Below, in pieces: positions 52,513 to 62,395 of a DNA stretch of 64,000 bases. Source of the DNA: MED-G105 sp039814575 (lineage in GTDB: Bacteria > Pseudomonadota > Alphaproteobacteria > Caulobacterales > Parvularculaceae); assembly GCA_039814575.1 (NCBI GenBank), contig JBCCAY010000002.1, positions 62,001 through 126,000 on the forward strand. The letters run 5' to 3'. The stretch's first letter is position 1; the number at the start of each line of letters is the position of its first letter. Below the pieces are notes generated by a model that was given only the letters and a program-made list of their open reading frames with translations, ran no database searches and had not been told where the DNA came from. The translations under genes were made by a program, and so were the position numbers.

Positions 52513-54633
52513 TTAAAATTCAGTGGAAAGTGTGACAAAAGCCGAACGCGGCGCGCCGGGTCTGACGACCGCTTGGTTGAAATACTGATACGGCGTGAAA
52601 TACTTCGTATCCGCAAGGTTCTGCACCGTCACCCCGATCCGGTGAACGCCGATCTCGTACGAGACTTGCGCGTCCAACACAGCGTAGGCGTCGGAATCAA
52701 AGCTATTCGGCAGGGTGATGTCAGCCTCTGAGGCGAAAGTGACGCCCGCGCCGACCCCGAGGCCTTCAAGCGCCCCGTCGAAACGATAGCGCGCCGCCAA
52801 CCGCCCGGAATATTCCGGCGCGCGCGGCAAGCTGGCGCCGGCGGGAATGGTCGTGTCCTCCGTGATTTCAGCGTCTGTGTACGCCGTTGTCATCAGCACA
52901 GAGAGTTGTGGCGAGGGCTCCCAAACGAGGTCAATTTCAGCGCCGACGGAGCGTTGTTCGCCGGTCTGGATCGACGTGATAAAGGTCGTCGGATCGGGCG
53001 TCGGCACGTTCTCGCGAACAATTTGGAAGCCGGCCAAAGTGCCTGATAGTCCGAGCCCCTTGAGTGAGAACTTAACGCCGCCTTCGATTGAGCGGGATGT
53101 TTCAAGCTCCGGCGGCGCGCCGTCAGCGCTGGCGAAGAAGAGCGACAATCGCGACCCTGTCGACCAGCCGGCGAAGGCGGAAAGGCCGTCGATCAGTTCG
53201 ATTGTCGCGCCGAGGCGCGGGTCGAAACGGGTGAAGGTTTGGTCCGTTCCCTGACCGCCCTCGAGCTCAATAAGTTGGTATTCGCTGAGACGTCCGCCGA
53301 CCATAAGGCTGACGCGGTCGCCGAGGCGAACATGATCCTGAACATAGCCGGCGATCGTTTTGTAATCGCTTTCAAGGAAGTTCACGAGCGGCGGCGTTTC
53401 GTCAAAGCTGAGTTCCGGCGTTTGCGTCACATAGTTGAACGGGCCGATCACATTGAAGAAATCGAAGCCCGTGGCGGCGTCGTAATTCGTGTCGTCATAG
53501 GTGGCGCCGACGAGGAGCGTGTGCTCAAGCGCGCCGGTCTCGAACGTCGCCGTTATGCTGGCGTCGGCCGTCCATTGCCGAACGTCCGCGGGTAGGGACC
53601 CACGGATTTGAAGCACGGCGTTGCCTTCTATTGGAAAGAACGCGAAGAACGGCGAGCTTGAAAACTCATCGAAACTATTGCTGAACCGTCGCACTTGAAC
53701 CGTCGCGGAGAGGACGTCGCTGAAGCGGTGGGTCAGCGATCCGTGGACGGTGAGGTTTTCAATCACCGTATCCGGCGCGTCTGGCGCGCTCGTGAATTGG
53801 AACCGGTCGACGCCCGGAACATCGGCGACTTCGGCCGGAAGACCGACATATTCAAGCTGTTCGACCCGGTTATAGCCGACCCGAAGAAGGGCGTCGGTCT
53901 TCTCCGACAGCGCTGCGCCAAGAGACGGGTTGAGCGTAATGCGTTCGATCTCGACCGCGTCGATGTAATCATCGGAGCGAAAGTACTCAGCCGGTAAGCG
54001 GAGCCCGACAGTGTCGCTGAGCGGAATATTGACGTCGATCGTCGGCGCCACTGTTGCGAAGCTGCCGGCGCGCAGGCCAATCCGAGCGAACGCTTCCTCT
54101 TGCGGGGTTTTGGTGACGATGTTGATAAGCCCGCCGACCGGCGCGCCCGTGCCGCCCCCAAAGAGAACGGATGTTGGCCCTTTGGCGACTTCGATCCGCT
54201 CGACGCCGACAAGGCTCGCCGGGTCAAGAACCGCCGTGTCGCCATAGCCCATCAAGCCGTCCACATAGATTTCCGCTTCAAAGCCGCGAACGATGGGGTT
54301 GGCGAGGACAATTTCCGAGGGTTGAGACGGGACAACGCCGGAAACATTGATAAGGGCGTCTGAGAGCGTATTCAGCTCCTGCTCGCGCAAGAGCGTCGGC
54401 GTCAGCACTTGGATTGATTGAGCGATCTCATCGAGCGGGACGGGCACGCGGCTCACCGCCGCGTCATTGGCGCTATAGGGCGCGCGGCGCCGCCCGTCGA
54501 CAATGATGACGTCAGCGCGCCAAGTTTCGGTTTCAGTATTGGATTCAGCAACAAAGCTAGAGGTGGTTTGAGCGTTCGCGATCGCGCATAGGGCACCGCT
54601 GGCCGCTCCGGCCAATAAGCAGGTTCGCAACAT
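52513..54633 (-). CDS. TonB-dependent outer-membrane receptor (siderophore type)
   Basis: The 706-residue receptor has a signal peptide (ACLLAGAASGALCAIANAQ), a plug domain (about 40-170: IAQSIQVLTPTLLREQELNT, VRGFEAEIYVDGL, VERIEVAKGPTSVLFGGG) and a 22-strand barrel ending in Phe (FVTLSTEF). It follows the FhuA-like ferric-siderophore architecture. It has no signalling domain. It is in an operon with DUF2946 upstream and the isonitrile-hydratase-like gene downstream, so a metal-chelator ligand is inferred. No clear Fur box was found upstream. Confidence 0.93.
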   Translation of the reverse strand: MLRTCLLAGAASGALCAIANAQTTSSFVAESNTETETWRADVIIVDGRRRAPYSANDAAVSRVPVPLDEIAQSIQVLTPTLLREQELNTLSDALINVSGVVPSQPSEIVLANPIVRGFEAEIYVDGLMGYGDTAVLDPASLVGVERIEVAKGPTSVLFGGGTGAPVGGLINIVTKTPQEEAFARIGLRAGSFATVAPTIDVNIPLSDTVGLRLPAEYFRSDDYIDAVEIERITLNPSLGAALSEKTDALLRVGYNRVEQLEYVGLPAEVADVPGVDRFQFTSAPDAPDTVIENLTVHGSLTHRFSDVLSATVQVRRFSNSFDEFSSSPFFAFFPIEGNAVLQIRGSLPADVRQWTADASITATFETGALEHTLLVGATYDDTNYDAATGFDFFNVIGPFNYVTQTPELSFDETPPLVNFLESDYKTIAGYVQDHVRLGDRVSLMVGGRLSEYQLIELEGGQGTDQTFTRFDPRLGATIELIDGLSAFAGWSTGSRLSLFFASADGAPPELETSRSIEGGVKFSLKGLGLSGTLAGFQIVRENVPTPDPTTFITSIQTGEQRSVGAEIDLVWEPSPQLSVLMTTAYTDAEITEDTTIPAGASLPRAPEYSGRLAARYRFDGALEGLGVGAGVTFASEADITLPNSFDSDAYAVLDAQVSYEIGVHRIGVTVQNLADTKYFTPYQYFNQAVVRPGAPRSAFVTLSTEF

Positions 54634-54701
54634 GGAATTGATCTTTCAACTGACAAAAGAGTGACGGTTGAGCGTTTCGTCTCGACCGGCGGGAAAAGGC
54701 G

Positions 54702-55112
54702 TCAGTGAAAGGATGGCGGCGCCCGCCCGCCGAGCGGCGGGCCCGTGACGCCGACAGCGTGAAGCGCGGCTACAACCGGCTGCGTAAACATCGACAGTGG
54801 CGCTCGTAGAACCGCCGCATGAACGCGCTGCGGGAGAACCGCCGCGCCGCCGATCACGCAATGGGGGCAATGATCGTGATCGGACCGGTCTTCTTGTTCA
54901 CCAGTGAGGGAGAGGCTCAAGAGGGCGTCGGCTGTCGCTTGCGCAGTATCGGAGACGTTTCCCGACGGCGCGCAAATAAGCGAAGCCCAATCTGCGCTGG
55001 GCTTCGCGCTTGCCGTCGATACGCCCGCCGTCAATGCGCCTGGCGCGATCGCCTGAAAGACAATCGCTAAGGCCAGTAGACAGCGAAGCCATATGGTCCG
55101 ATGAGCGCGCAT
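54702..55112 (-). CDS. DUF2946-type exported protein
   Basis: The 136-residue protein has an N-terminal signal (LRCLLALAIVFQAIAPGAL) and a His/Cys motif DHDHCPHCV at about residues 78-86, which is the DUF2946 hallmark. Members are typically next to TonB-dependent receptors, often in copper-linked loci, and the motif looks able to bind metal. It is the first gene of the apparent operon, 68 bases before the receptor. Confidence 0.8.
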   Translation of the reverse strand: MRAHRTIWLRCLLALAIVFQAIAPGALTAGVSTASAKPSADWASLICAPSGNVSDTAQATADALLSLSLTGEQEDRSDHDHCPHCVIGGAAVLPQRVHAAVLRAPLSMFTQPVVAALHAVGVTGPPLGGRAPPSFH

Positions 55113-55283
55113 TGCGAGCCTTATAACGTCCGATTCGATAATGGGTAGTTGCTATGTGGTAATCACTGACCGGGAAACCGGGATCAGATTGACGCATGAA
55201 TTCTTAGTTCGCGACCTAGTCGACAGGCAGTCGTCAGGCTTGAAGTATTGCGCCGGCGCTCGTCCATATGCAGACTTATCGTT

Positions 55284-55682
55284 ATGAACGCCCCCATAGC
55301 ACCTCCCGCCCGGCATTGGACGAAGGAATCGATTGCAGCGCTTGCGGCGTTTTTTGATTTGCCGAACCGCCCCGACATGCAGGACTGGCCTTTCGAAGTT
55401 GCTGATTGTTCGCGACTGCCGGAATTTTTGGAGGCTTTGGAACGGTTTGACGATCCCGATATCCGTTTCACGCTTCTCGATATTGTTATTCAGTCATTCG
55501 AAGAGGGTGAGATTGGTTTGTCGACGGATAAAGAATGGCGCTGGATCGAGAACTATCTGAACGGGAACTTTGAGTTACACGCCTATCAGATTTGGTATTG
55601 GTCGTCGTTCGATGCGAGTATAGCCGATGCCTGGCGCGTCAGCACGCGGATGCGCACCATTTGGACAGCGCATTCCCCCTAG
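55284..55682 (+). CDS. Hypothetical protein
   Basis: This 132-residue acidic protein reads as a genuine soluble helical domain (TKESIAALAAFFDLPN; IRFTLLDIVIQSFEEGE; NGNFELHAYQIWYWSSFD). I recognise no family. Its appearance recalls small immunity-like or DUF proteins, which is only an impression. ATG 55284 starts the domain; an upstream in-frame ATG at 55248 is possible. Confidence 0.6.
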   Translation: MNAPIAPPARHWTKESIAALAAFFDLPNRPDMQDWPFEVADCSRLPEFLEALERFDDPDIRFTLLDIVIQSFEEGEIGLSTDKEWRWIENYLNGNFELHAYQIWYWSSFDASIADAWRVSTRMRTIWTAHSP

Positions 55683-55755
55683 CTTCTAGGCTTCGGCCGG
55701 CGCGTCGTTTTATTCGAAAGCCACAGTTCTACAGGTACGATAGGGGCGGGAGCGC

Positions 55756-56145
55756 TCATGCTTCAGCCTGATCGCCAGTGCGCCAAACCATGAAATCATT
55801 AGAACTTGAATCGTCGAATGTCGCAGCTTCTGGTCCGATTTGGTCTTCAGCCTGCAATGATATCTGAAGTGCGGCGCCGTTCTCAAAAACTACGCCGATC
55901 CGGTGATCTGGTTCGTCGAAGGTGTCAACGACAATGCTTCCGATACAATCACAGATGCTGTCTTTGTAGCCGGTGTCATCATAAGTCAGTACACCATCTT
56001 TTAAAATCAACAGCGGACACAAATAAGTGGTTAGGACCGGACCGTCGAATTGGAATTGCATGTAGTCTTGAACGAAAACGACAGCAGATAATTGTCTGCC
56101 GTGCAGTCGAGAAAGGACAGTGGTCTGTTCCAGCACGATCGACAT
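55756..56145 (-). CDS. Hypothetical protein
   Basis: This 129-residue acidic protein is predicted to be mostly beta (VVFVQDYMQFQFDGPVL; LLILKDGVLTYDD; RIGVVFENGAALQISLQ). It has three cysteines and no signal peptide. No family is recognised. It lies 128 bases after the siderophore-interacting protein gene on the same strand, but a joint role is not evident. Confidence 0.55.
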   Translation of the reverse strand: MSIVLEQTTVLSRLHGRQLSAVVFVQDYMQFQFDGPVLTTYLCPLLILKDGVLTYDDTGYKDSICDCIGSIVVDTFDEPDHRIGVVFENGAALQISLQAEDQIGPEAATFDDSSSNDFMVWRTGDQAEA

Positions 56146-56273
56146 TCCCCAAAACCGGTCTCGCTCGCGGTTTATAATCTCAATCGGAGTGATCTGTTCG
56201 GTATGGTTTTGCGACGAGCGGCGCTCACCTCGCTCGGCGGTATGCGTCTAAGGAAGGCATTGGCAGTTCGCCC

Positions 56274-57035
56274 TCAAGACGGTGCGTCGGCGTCGGCTTG
56301 TTTGACCTCGCGATGGCGATCCTCGTTGAGGCCCGCTTTCCAATAGCTCGAGATGTAAAGCTCTTTTGGCCCGAGCCCGCGTTCGTTGCGCAGATAGGTT
56401 CTGATGCGACGCATCGCTTCAAATTCTGTTGCGGACCAAGCATAGACCTGACCCTCGCGCCACGGAACATCGCGCACGACTTTTTCAAAAGCATCCGGCT
56501 TAGCGCCAGGGTGTGGATTGACAACCCATTGGATGTCGACGCCTTCAGGGTGCGCCAAATCTTGACGATCGTCTTCATCTTGAATTTCGATGACGGCGAC
56601 CCCGGTCGCATCGGACGGCAGCGCTGCGAGGTTTACCGTGATCGCCGGCAGCGCCGTCATGTCGCCGATGACAAGGTACCAGTCAGCGTCATTTGGCAGC
56701 GGTTTGGCGGGGCCCGGCGTCCCGTTGACGGCGAGTTGGTCGCCCGGCTTCGCGTGTTGCGACCAGGCGACCGCTGGGCCGCCTTCGCCGTCGGCCCCAT
56801 GCAGGGCGAAATCAATGTCTAACCTGTCTGGCCGTTGGCGACTAATCGTGTAGGTGCGAACAAAGTCTCTGTCGGACTCGTCCGCGGCGGGGATCATCAG
56901 TTTCAAATACCCGCCGTCTTGATCGGATGGAAAGTCATCGAGCGCGTTTCCGCCGAGCGATACGCGTCGCATATTCGGTGTGACCAGTTCGGTCGACACC
57001 ACGTCGAATGTGATTGGTGCTGGTTTTTTTCTCAT
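56274..57035 (-). CDS. Siderophore-interacting protein (ferric reductase, SIP/ViuB type)
   Basis: The 253-residue flavoprotein reduces ferric siderophores in the cytoplasm to release iron. The FAD-binding motif is visible as RTYTISRQRPDRLDIDFALHG (here RTYTISR and DIDFALHG), the GPAVAWSQHAKPGD segment binds the flavin phosphate, and the end RRIRTYLRNERGL and ISSYWKAGLNEDRH is typical of the SIP family. It supports iron-siderophore use near the TonB-dependent receptor, though not in the same operon. Confidence 0.93.
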   Translation of the reverse strand: MRKKPAPITFDVVSTELVTPNMRRVSLGGNALDDFPSDQDGGYLKLMIPAADESDRDFVRTYTISRQRPDRLDIDFALHGADGEGGPAVAWSQHAKPGDQLAVNGTPGPAKPLPNDADWYLVIGDMTALPAITVNLAALPSDATGVAVIEIQDEDDRQDLAHPEGVDIQWVVNPHPGAKPDAFEKVVRDVPWREGQVYAWSATEFEAMRRIRTYLRNERGLGPKELYISSYWKAGLNEDRHREVKQADADAPS

Positions 57036-57339
57036 AGGCGTAGATTTAGGCCTTTTTTATGAGAATGTGAACGCCTCAGGTCGCGCCGGATTGGCGTTCT
57101 TATCGTGCGGCGCTGTCAATAACTGGAATCAACGCCCCGCTGGGCTTGCGTCTTGTCGACACCGCCTGTTCGTAGTTACGAGCCGGTCCAATAGGCTGGT
57201 CCAATGAGCCGGTTCTATCGATGTGCAGAAGAGGTCGGCGGTAAAGACGGTGGATCACGCCTCTTGCGGCTCGTCTAGTCCGTCAAGCGCGCGGGTTTTT
57301 CCACGATTATTGAGGGTACGCGAGCGATTGTCCTTTGGT
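57036..57339. other. Gene-free region left of a doubtful small gene
   Basis: No convincing coding frame, RNA or repeat was seen. It should include the promoter of the siderophore-interacting protein gene. Confidence 0.5.
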
Positions 57340-57543
57340 TTACCCGAAAATGCTGACGTCCATTTCGATCGCGTTCGTAGTTCCCTCAGCGTGTTGCCCT
57401 ATTAAGCGCGTGTCGTTGGCGTCTTTGATCAGCGCTTTTTTTTGATCATCCAAAATCGGTATACTTAGCCGTGAATAATCAATGCTTTCCTCGTACGTTC
57501 GCCAATGATCACCATGTGACGGTTTTCTTTTCGTACTGTCCAT
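57340..57543 (-). CDS. Possible small hypothetical protein
   Basis: A 67-codon frame starts at ATG 57543 with AAGG about nine bases upstream. It encodes a polar, charged peptide (MDSTKRKPSHGDHWRTYEES; ILDDQKKALIKDAND). No family is recognised. It may be spurious. Confidence 0.35.
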   Translation of the reverse strand: MDSTKRKPSHGDHWRTYEESIDYSRLSIPILDDQKKALIKDANDTRLIGQHAEGTTNAIEMDVSIFG

Positions 57544-57973
57544 TATAGTTACCTTACAAACATTATTATACTGATCGCCTTGGGTTAAGGTCGCGCACTC
57601 CCGCACCACAAAGATGAACAAGCGAGCTTAATAAAATCCGTAATGAGATAAAAACTAAAATGAGAGCGCGGTATCACACGTCTTTAGGGCCTCGGGAGTA
57701 ATGAAAATCGAAATCGAGATGGTCTTAAAACCAGCGATCTGTTGATCGCTAAAGAAGCGCCGATTGTGGTCTCCTTTCGAGTTTGTTCGACTTTGTTGAG
57801 ACTCCACAATGACTGATGTGGCTGCTCCGGTTGTCTTCACACCTCCAATAGATGTGCGCCATATTTTGGCGACAACCCCAGGGCGTTAACAGGCATAAAG
57901 TCAACTATAGGGAGTTTATTTTTTCTCTTACTGCCCGTAAGACCAAAATCGATTTGTAGGGGAGTATGGGGAA
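57544..57973. other. A/T-richer gene-free region upstream of the autotransporter
   Basis: This 430-base stretch is visibly richer in A and T than the rest of the window. It contains only short frames without ribosome-binding sites. It should hold the promoter of the autotransporter gene, with AGGGGAG close to the ATG. No insertion-sequence end was recognised. Confidence 0.5.
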
Positions 57974-60900
57974 ATGATGAGGTTGCACACTCGTAGAGGG
58001 AGCGATTTTTCAAGTTCAACTGTTTGGTCTTCAGGGAGATGCTTGAAACGGGGGTTATGCGCTGGCGTATCGGTCGGAGCGGTTTGGGCCGCCAGTATGA
58101 CCGCCTTTGCTCAGTGTGCCCCAGACCCAGCGAATGATGGCGATGAAGTTGTTTGTACCGGCGTGGATAATGACGGCATCCAGATCTTCGAGTCGAATAT
58201 CAGTTTAATCATAGCAGATGACGCATTTGTCACTGCCGATGGAAATACAACGCTTCGTCTGAGCGGCGCTGACAACACGTTTGTCAATCGCGGCGAGATA
58301 ACGGGTAATCCAGATTTCTCATTTTCCGGCGTCGTTTCGATTTCAGGGCTCTTCGGGAGCAATACCGTTAACGGCGTGAATGAGGGGCGTATTTCAGTGT
58401 TCGGATCGGGTTCTGCGTTGGAACTTAGTTCCGGCGTTCTGGAATTTGAAAACCGTGAAGGCGCTTTCATAACAAGCGAAGGGTCTTTAGACACAATTGA
58501 TCTTGATTCCGGTTTCAATGGGACGTTGTCGAACAGCGGCGTCATCAGAAGTGAAACGGGGCGGGCGATTGACGCATTCACCTCGAGCACCACCGGCACG
58601 CTCAGACAGATTACAATTATCAATGAAGAAACCGGTGTTATTGAAAGCGGCGGCGGCGTTGCGATCAATAATTTCGGCGGTGACTTTCTCGACATCACGA
58701 ATAAGGGCGTTATCCGGAGCAACGCAAGCGGCGCCTTTGACGCCGCCGTCAACATTGACGAGGGCTCAATCCTTAGAAATGAAACCGGCGGTCTCATCGA
58801 AGGGGAAAACGGGACGGCCGTACGGTCCTCTGCGTTTGGATCGCGCGGTCAAGCGTACATTTTTAATGACGGGGAATTACGCGGCGCCGGTTTCGCCGTC
58901 ACGGGCGGCGCTTATTCATTGGTGAACAACGGATTTGTGAACGGCGACATCGGTGGCGGCGCTCAAGTCGTCAATACCGGTCGTGTCGACGGCTCGTTCG
59001 ACATGGTGTCAGGAAGCCTAGAGAATTCAGGAGATATCTCCGGAAACGTAGCCTTTGCTTCAGGGGCCGATGTCTTTTTCGACTTTGGCGGCACGATTGG
59101 CGGTCCGGTCACGCTCGGGGCCGGTGACGATTTCGTCCTTGTGCGCACTGGCGTTGATCGCGGCGAAATCTCGTCGATTGACGCCGGCGAGGGGTTCGAT
59201 TCTTTTGGTTACAGCGTTGATGCGGTTGAAACTCTGGCTTTGAGAGAAACCGAAGGTTTCGAAGGATTCGCCATTGAGGTCCGCTTTGAGGATAGCGAAG
59301 CAACCCTGACGGCTGACGACGCTTTCTCTCAAACCGTTTCTTTGTTTGGCGAAGGCCTTGTCATCAATGAAGCGACGATTTCGACCGTCGGCGCCGACGC
59401 CGTTCGGCTTTACAGCAATACACAGGAGTTTTTCTCTGGCGCTCCAGACTTTATCGATAGTCCGTTCGGCAGCGGCGTTACTTTTGTCAATGACGGCGTT
59501 GTTGAATCGTCTGGCGGTTTTGCTTTGAACACGTTACCTGAGCCAGGCTTTTTCAGTCAGGCGAGCGGCGCCGAGCGTGTTGAAAACAATGGCCTTATTA
59601 ACGGAGATGTTTTCTTGGGCGGCGGAGACGATGTTTTTGTTAATCGCGGCACGGTAAACGGATCAGTTAACCTGGGTGTTGGTGACGACGTTTATGTCGT
59701 TGATCTCGCCAATCTCTCGGATGCGTCCGCAACAAGTGTGATGGGCGGTGACGGACGTGATGCAATAGGTTTCTATACGAATTCTGAGGCGTCTACGACG
59801 CTCGAAGTTAATGCCGATTTTGAAACTGCTGCGGCTTTCGCCGATGGAGCGAACGCACGGCTAACCGTTCTCGATTCCGGCAGCGCGTTGCCGGGCCTCA
59901 GGGCCTTCGGCGACGGAACAGTGATCAACACCGCGACTATTTCACAAGCCGGCATCACCTCATTGTTCTTCCTGGATGGCGTTGGCGCCGTCGAACTTGT
60001 GACGGACGGCGTCACATTAGAGAATGAAGCCGACATTACTGGTTTCGTCGGCGTGCGATTGAGTGGTGACGGTCAAACGTTTCTAAACAATTTTGATTTG
60101 TCGCGTGAGAGCTTGTCAGGAGACAGTACGGGCAACCTCGGCTTCATCACCGATGCCGGGCGCGGAAACACGATTGTCAACAACGCAGACATAACGGTTG
60201 ATGCTTTTTCAACCGCTGCAGTTTTCATCGGCGATAGTACATTTGACCGGTTCGGCGAATTCGATAGTGAGGATGGTGCGAGCGAAACCACCACGGTGGT
60301 CAACAATGGACGTCTAACCGCAAATTCCGCCGCTTTAAGGCTGTCGACCAATCTGCCCGTCATTATTGAAAATAATGGGTTCATTTCTGGCGTCGAGATC
60401 GAGCGATCCGAAGGCGGCGTTACGCTTGTTAATGCAGACGGCGCTGAGATCAATACTATTTCAGTTAACGGAACGTCTTTTCCGAGTGAGGCCGAGGGAA
60501 GAATATCTATCATCAACAATGGCGTCATTGGTGACGAGGGGACGCCGGACACCATCTTCTTTCGGGCGGATGGTTTCGGTCCTTCTGGAACCGGGCCTGA
60601 TGTCGCCGATACGATCGTCAATTCAGGCTTTATCAACGCCAACATAGATTTTCAGGGCGGTGAAGATGCGTTCACCGTGGTTGGCGATGGTTCGGTCGCC
60701 GGCGTTGTCGACGGCGGAACCGAGATTGATACGGTCTTCTTTGAAGACTTTTCCGGAGCCATTGACGTTGGAAGCTTCATCAATTTTGAACGCTTAGACA
60801 TCTCGACAAGCGAATTCGTATCAATCGGCGATGACGCAGCGATCAGCGACAGCTTTACGAGCCTCGTCATTCGTCAGGGGCTGACGTCTGTCGATACTAT

Positions 60901-62395
60901 GTTGCCGCTCGACGTTGAAATTCTAGAAAACGGCGTTTTAGCGGGTGTAGGAACGATTTTGGGCGACGTCTCTTCCGTCGGCTTTATTGAACCGGGCGCA
61001 AGTATCGGAATACTGACGATAGCGGGCGACCTTAATCTCGATGATGGGTCGCAACTTGTTTTTGAGTTTGATGAGACCAGCAGCGACCAAATCTTAGTTG
61101 GCGGCGATGTCACGCTCGGCGGCGAGCTAGCGCTTGTTTCGTTGGCGGCTCCGCTGACGCGGGTTTCCGCCTTCACTTTTCTCAGCGTTGCCGGGGATGT
61201 CGCCGGAGCGTTTTCGTCGGTGGATTTTGCGACTGGTATTGGCGATGTTCAAGTTTCACCAAGTGGCGAGGTGTTGGTTATCGTTACGCCGCAGATTCTA
61301 ACCCCTACTGATTTTTCCAATAATGCGCTTGCGAGTTCTGACTATCTGAATTCGCTCGTTCTGAGTGGTTTTGAATCGGCGTCACTCGATACCCTGCTGT
61401 TGTCGATTTTCTCCCTCGACGTCGGGAGTCCCGATGTTGAAGACGCGCTTCTCGATTTGCAGCCCGAAGCTTATGCCGCGGCGTCCACGATTGGCGTTGA
61501 GCAAGCTTTTTTGGCGACCGATATCGTTCGCGCCCGTGCCGGTCATATGGACAAGCGCTCGAACGGGACGCATTTCTGGCTCTCAGGCGCTGGGACTTTT
61601 GCGCGCTATGAAGGTGATCGTGCAATCACTGGAACAACGAGCTTCAAAACAACTGCAAATGCGCTCATCGGCGGTGTTGAGGTCGTTCGCGACAACGCGA
61701 TGATCGGTGTTTACGGCGGGCGCATTGAGGGGCGTCAAACGTTCCGTTCAACACGTGTTCGAACAGATGCAGACGGCTTTGTTGCGGGGGGATATGGAGG
61801 ATGGCGCACTGGCGCTCTGTATACTGACGCCTCTTTCGGATATATCGGCTCTGAGGCTGAGACTAACCGCACGATCGCTGTTCTCGGTGAAAATCTTGTA
61901 GCGGATTATGACCTCGCGACTTTCACGGCGCAATCAAGGGTGCGTCATGACTGGCGGCTTGGGGCGATGACCTTGTCGCCGTTTTCCGCGCTTAATTATG
62001 TCCGTACTGATCGCGACCTTGTTTCTGAAAACGGTGGGGCGGCGGCTCTCGATATTTCCGGGCAAGCGGAGGACTTTCTTTTTTGGGATGTCGGTGCGGA
62101 AGCTCGTCGTCATCTCGACTTCAACGGGAGGAGGTCCCTTGATGCGTCGCTATTTGCAGGGTGGCGATATGAAACGCTGGGAAACAACCTTCAGGCTGAT
62201 GCTTCCCTTAGGGACGTTGAAGTATTTACTCTGACGGGAATGGCTGCTGATTTTGACCGAAGCCGTTTGCTCATTGGCGGCGATCTGAAAGCGACGTTTG
62301 TTGAACGAACGGAAGTCTTCGCCCGTTACCGCGGTGAGTTTGGAACGGATTACTCCCAAAATAGCGTTAGCGGGGGATTGTCAGTGCGTTTTTAA
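57974..62395 (+). CDS. Large autotransporter adhesin (type Va secretion)
   Basis: The 1473-residue protein has an extended signal peptide ending near residue 49 (TAFAQ). A long passenger of imperfect Asn/Gly/Asp-rich beta-helix repeats follows, with recurrent V-N-N-G and NSG-x-I motifs. A linker with left-over repeats precedes the C-terminal autotransporter barrel at about residues 1195-1473, which ends in Phe (SGGLSVRF). It is surface-exposed and could mediate adhesion or aggregation. It has no obvious protease triad. The codon choice looks more relaxed than that of its neighbours, and the gene may have been acquired. Confidence 0.93.
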   Translation: MMRLHTRRGSDFSSSTVWSSGRCLKRGLCAGVSVGAVWAASMTAFAQCAPDPANDGDEVVCTGVDNDGIQIFESNISLIIADDAFVTADGNTTLRLSGADNTFVNRGEITGNPDFSFSGVVSISGLFGSNTVNGVNEGRISVFGSGSALELSSGVLEFENREGAFITSEGSLDTIDLDSGFNGTLSNSGVIRSETGRAIDAFTSSTTGTLRQITIINEETGVIESGGGVAINNFGGDFLDITNKGVIRSNASGAFDAAVNIDEGSILRNETGGLIEGENGTAVRSSAFGSRGQAYIFNDGELRGAGFAVTGGAYSLVNNGFVNGDIGGGAQVVNTGRVDGSFDMVSGSLENSGDISGNVAFASGADVFFDFGGTIGGPVTLGAGDDFVLVRTGVDRGEISSIDAGEGFDSFGYSVDAVETLALRETEGFEGFAIEVRFEDSEATLTADDAFSQTVSLFGEGLVINEATISTVGADAVRLYSNTQEFFSGAPDFIDSPFGSGVTFVNDGVVESSGGFALNTLPEPGFFSQASGAERVENNGLINGDVFLGGGDDVFVNRGTVNGSVNLGVGDDVYVVDLANLSDASATSVMGGDGRDAIGFYTNSEASTTLEVNADFETAAAFADGANARLTVLDSGSALPGLRAFGDGTVINTATISQAGITSLFFLDGVGAVELVTDGVTLENEADITGFVGVRLSGDGQTFLNNFDLSRESLSGDSTGNLGFITDAGRGNTIVNNADITVDAFSTAAVFIGDSTFDRFGEFDSEDGASETTTVVNNGRLTANSAALRLSTNLPVIIENNGFISGVEIERSEGGVTLVNADGAEINTISVNGTSFPSEAEGRISIINNGVIGDEGTPDTIFFRADGFGPSGTGPDVADTIVNSGFINANIDFQGGEDAFTVVGDGSVAGVVDGGTEIDTVFFEDFSGAIDVGSFINFERLDISTSEFVSIGDDAAISDSFTSLVIRQGLTSVDTMLPLDVEILENGVLAGVGTILGDVSSVGFIEPGASIGILTIAGDLNLDDGSQLVFEFDETSSDQILVGGDVTLGGELALVSLAAPLTRVSAFTFLSVAGDVAGAFSSVDFATGIGDVQVSPSGEVLVIVTPQILTPTDFSNNALASSDYLNSLVLSGFESASLDTLLLSIFSLDVGSPDVEDALLDLQPEAYAAASTIGVEQAFLATDIVRARAGHMDKRSNGTHFWLSGAGTFARYEGDRAITGTTSFKTTANALIGGVEVVRDNAMIGVYGGRIEGRQTFRSTRVRTDADGFVAGGYGGWRTGALYTDASFGYIGSEAETNRTIAVLGENLVADYDLATFTAQSRVRHDWRLGAMTLSPFSALNYVRTDRDLVSENGGAAALDISGQAEDFLFWDVGAEARRHLDFNGRRSLDASLFAGWRYETLGNNLQADASLRDVEVFTLTGMAADFDRSRLLIGGDLKATFVERTEVFARYRGEFGTDYSQNSVSGGLSVRF

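Noticed and set aside
54634..55283. Fur box upstream of the DUF2946/TonB receptor operon
   Set aside because: Only short A/T patches such as CATTATCGAAT occur. They do not reach a credible Fur box, unlike the one at bfd.
58111..58797. 228-codon frame opposite the autotransporter
   Set aside because: It reflects the repeats of the adhesin read backwards and has no start signal.
58200..60700. Possible CRISPR or DNA-level repeat array
   Set aside because: The repeats are imperfect protein-level beta-helix units with no constant DNA repeat and no uniform spacers.
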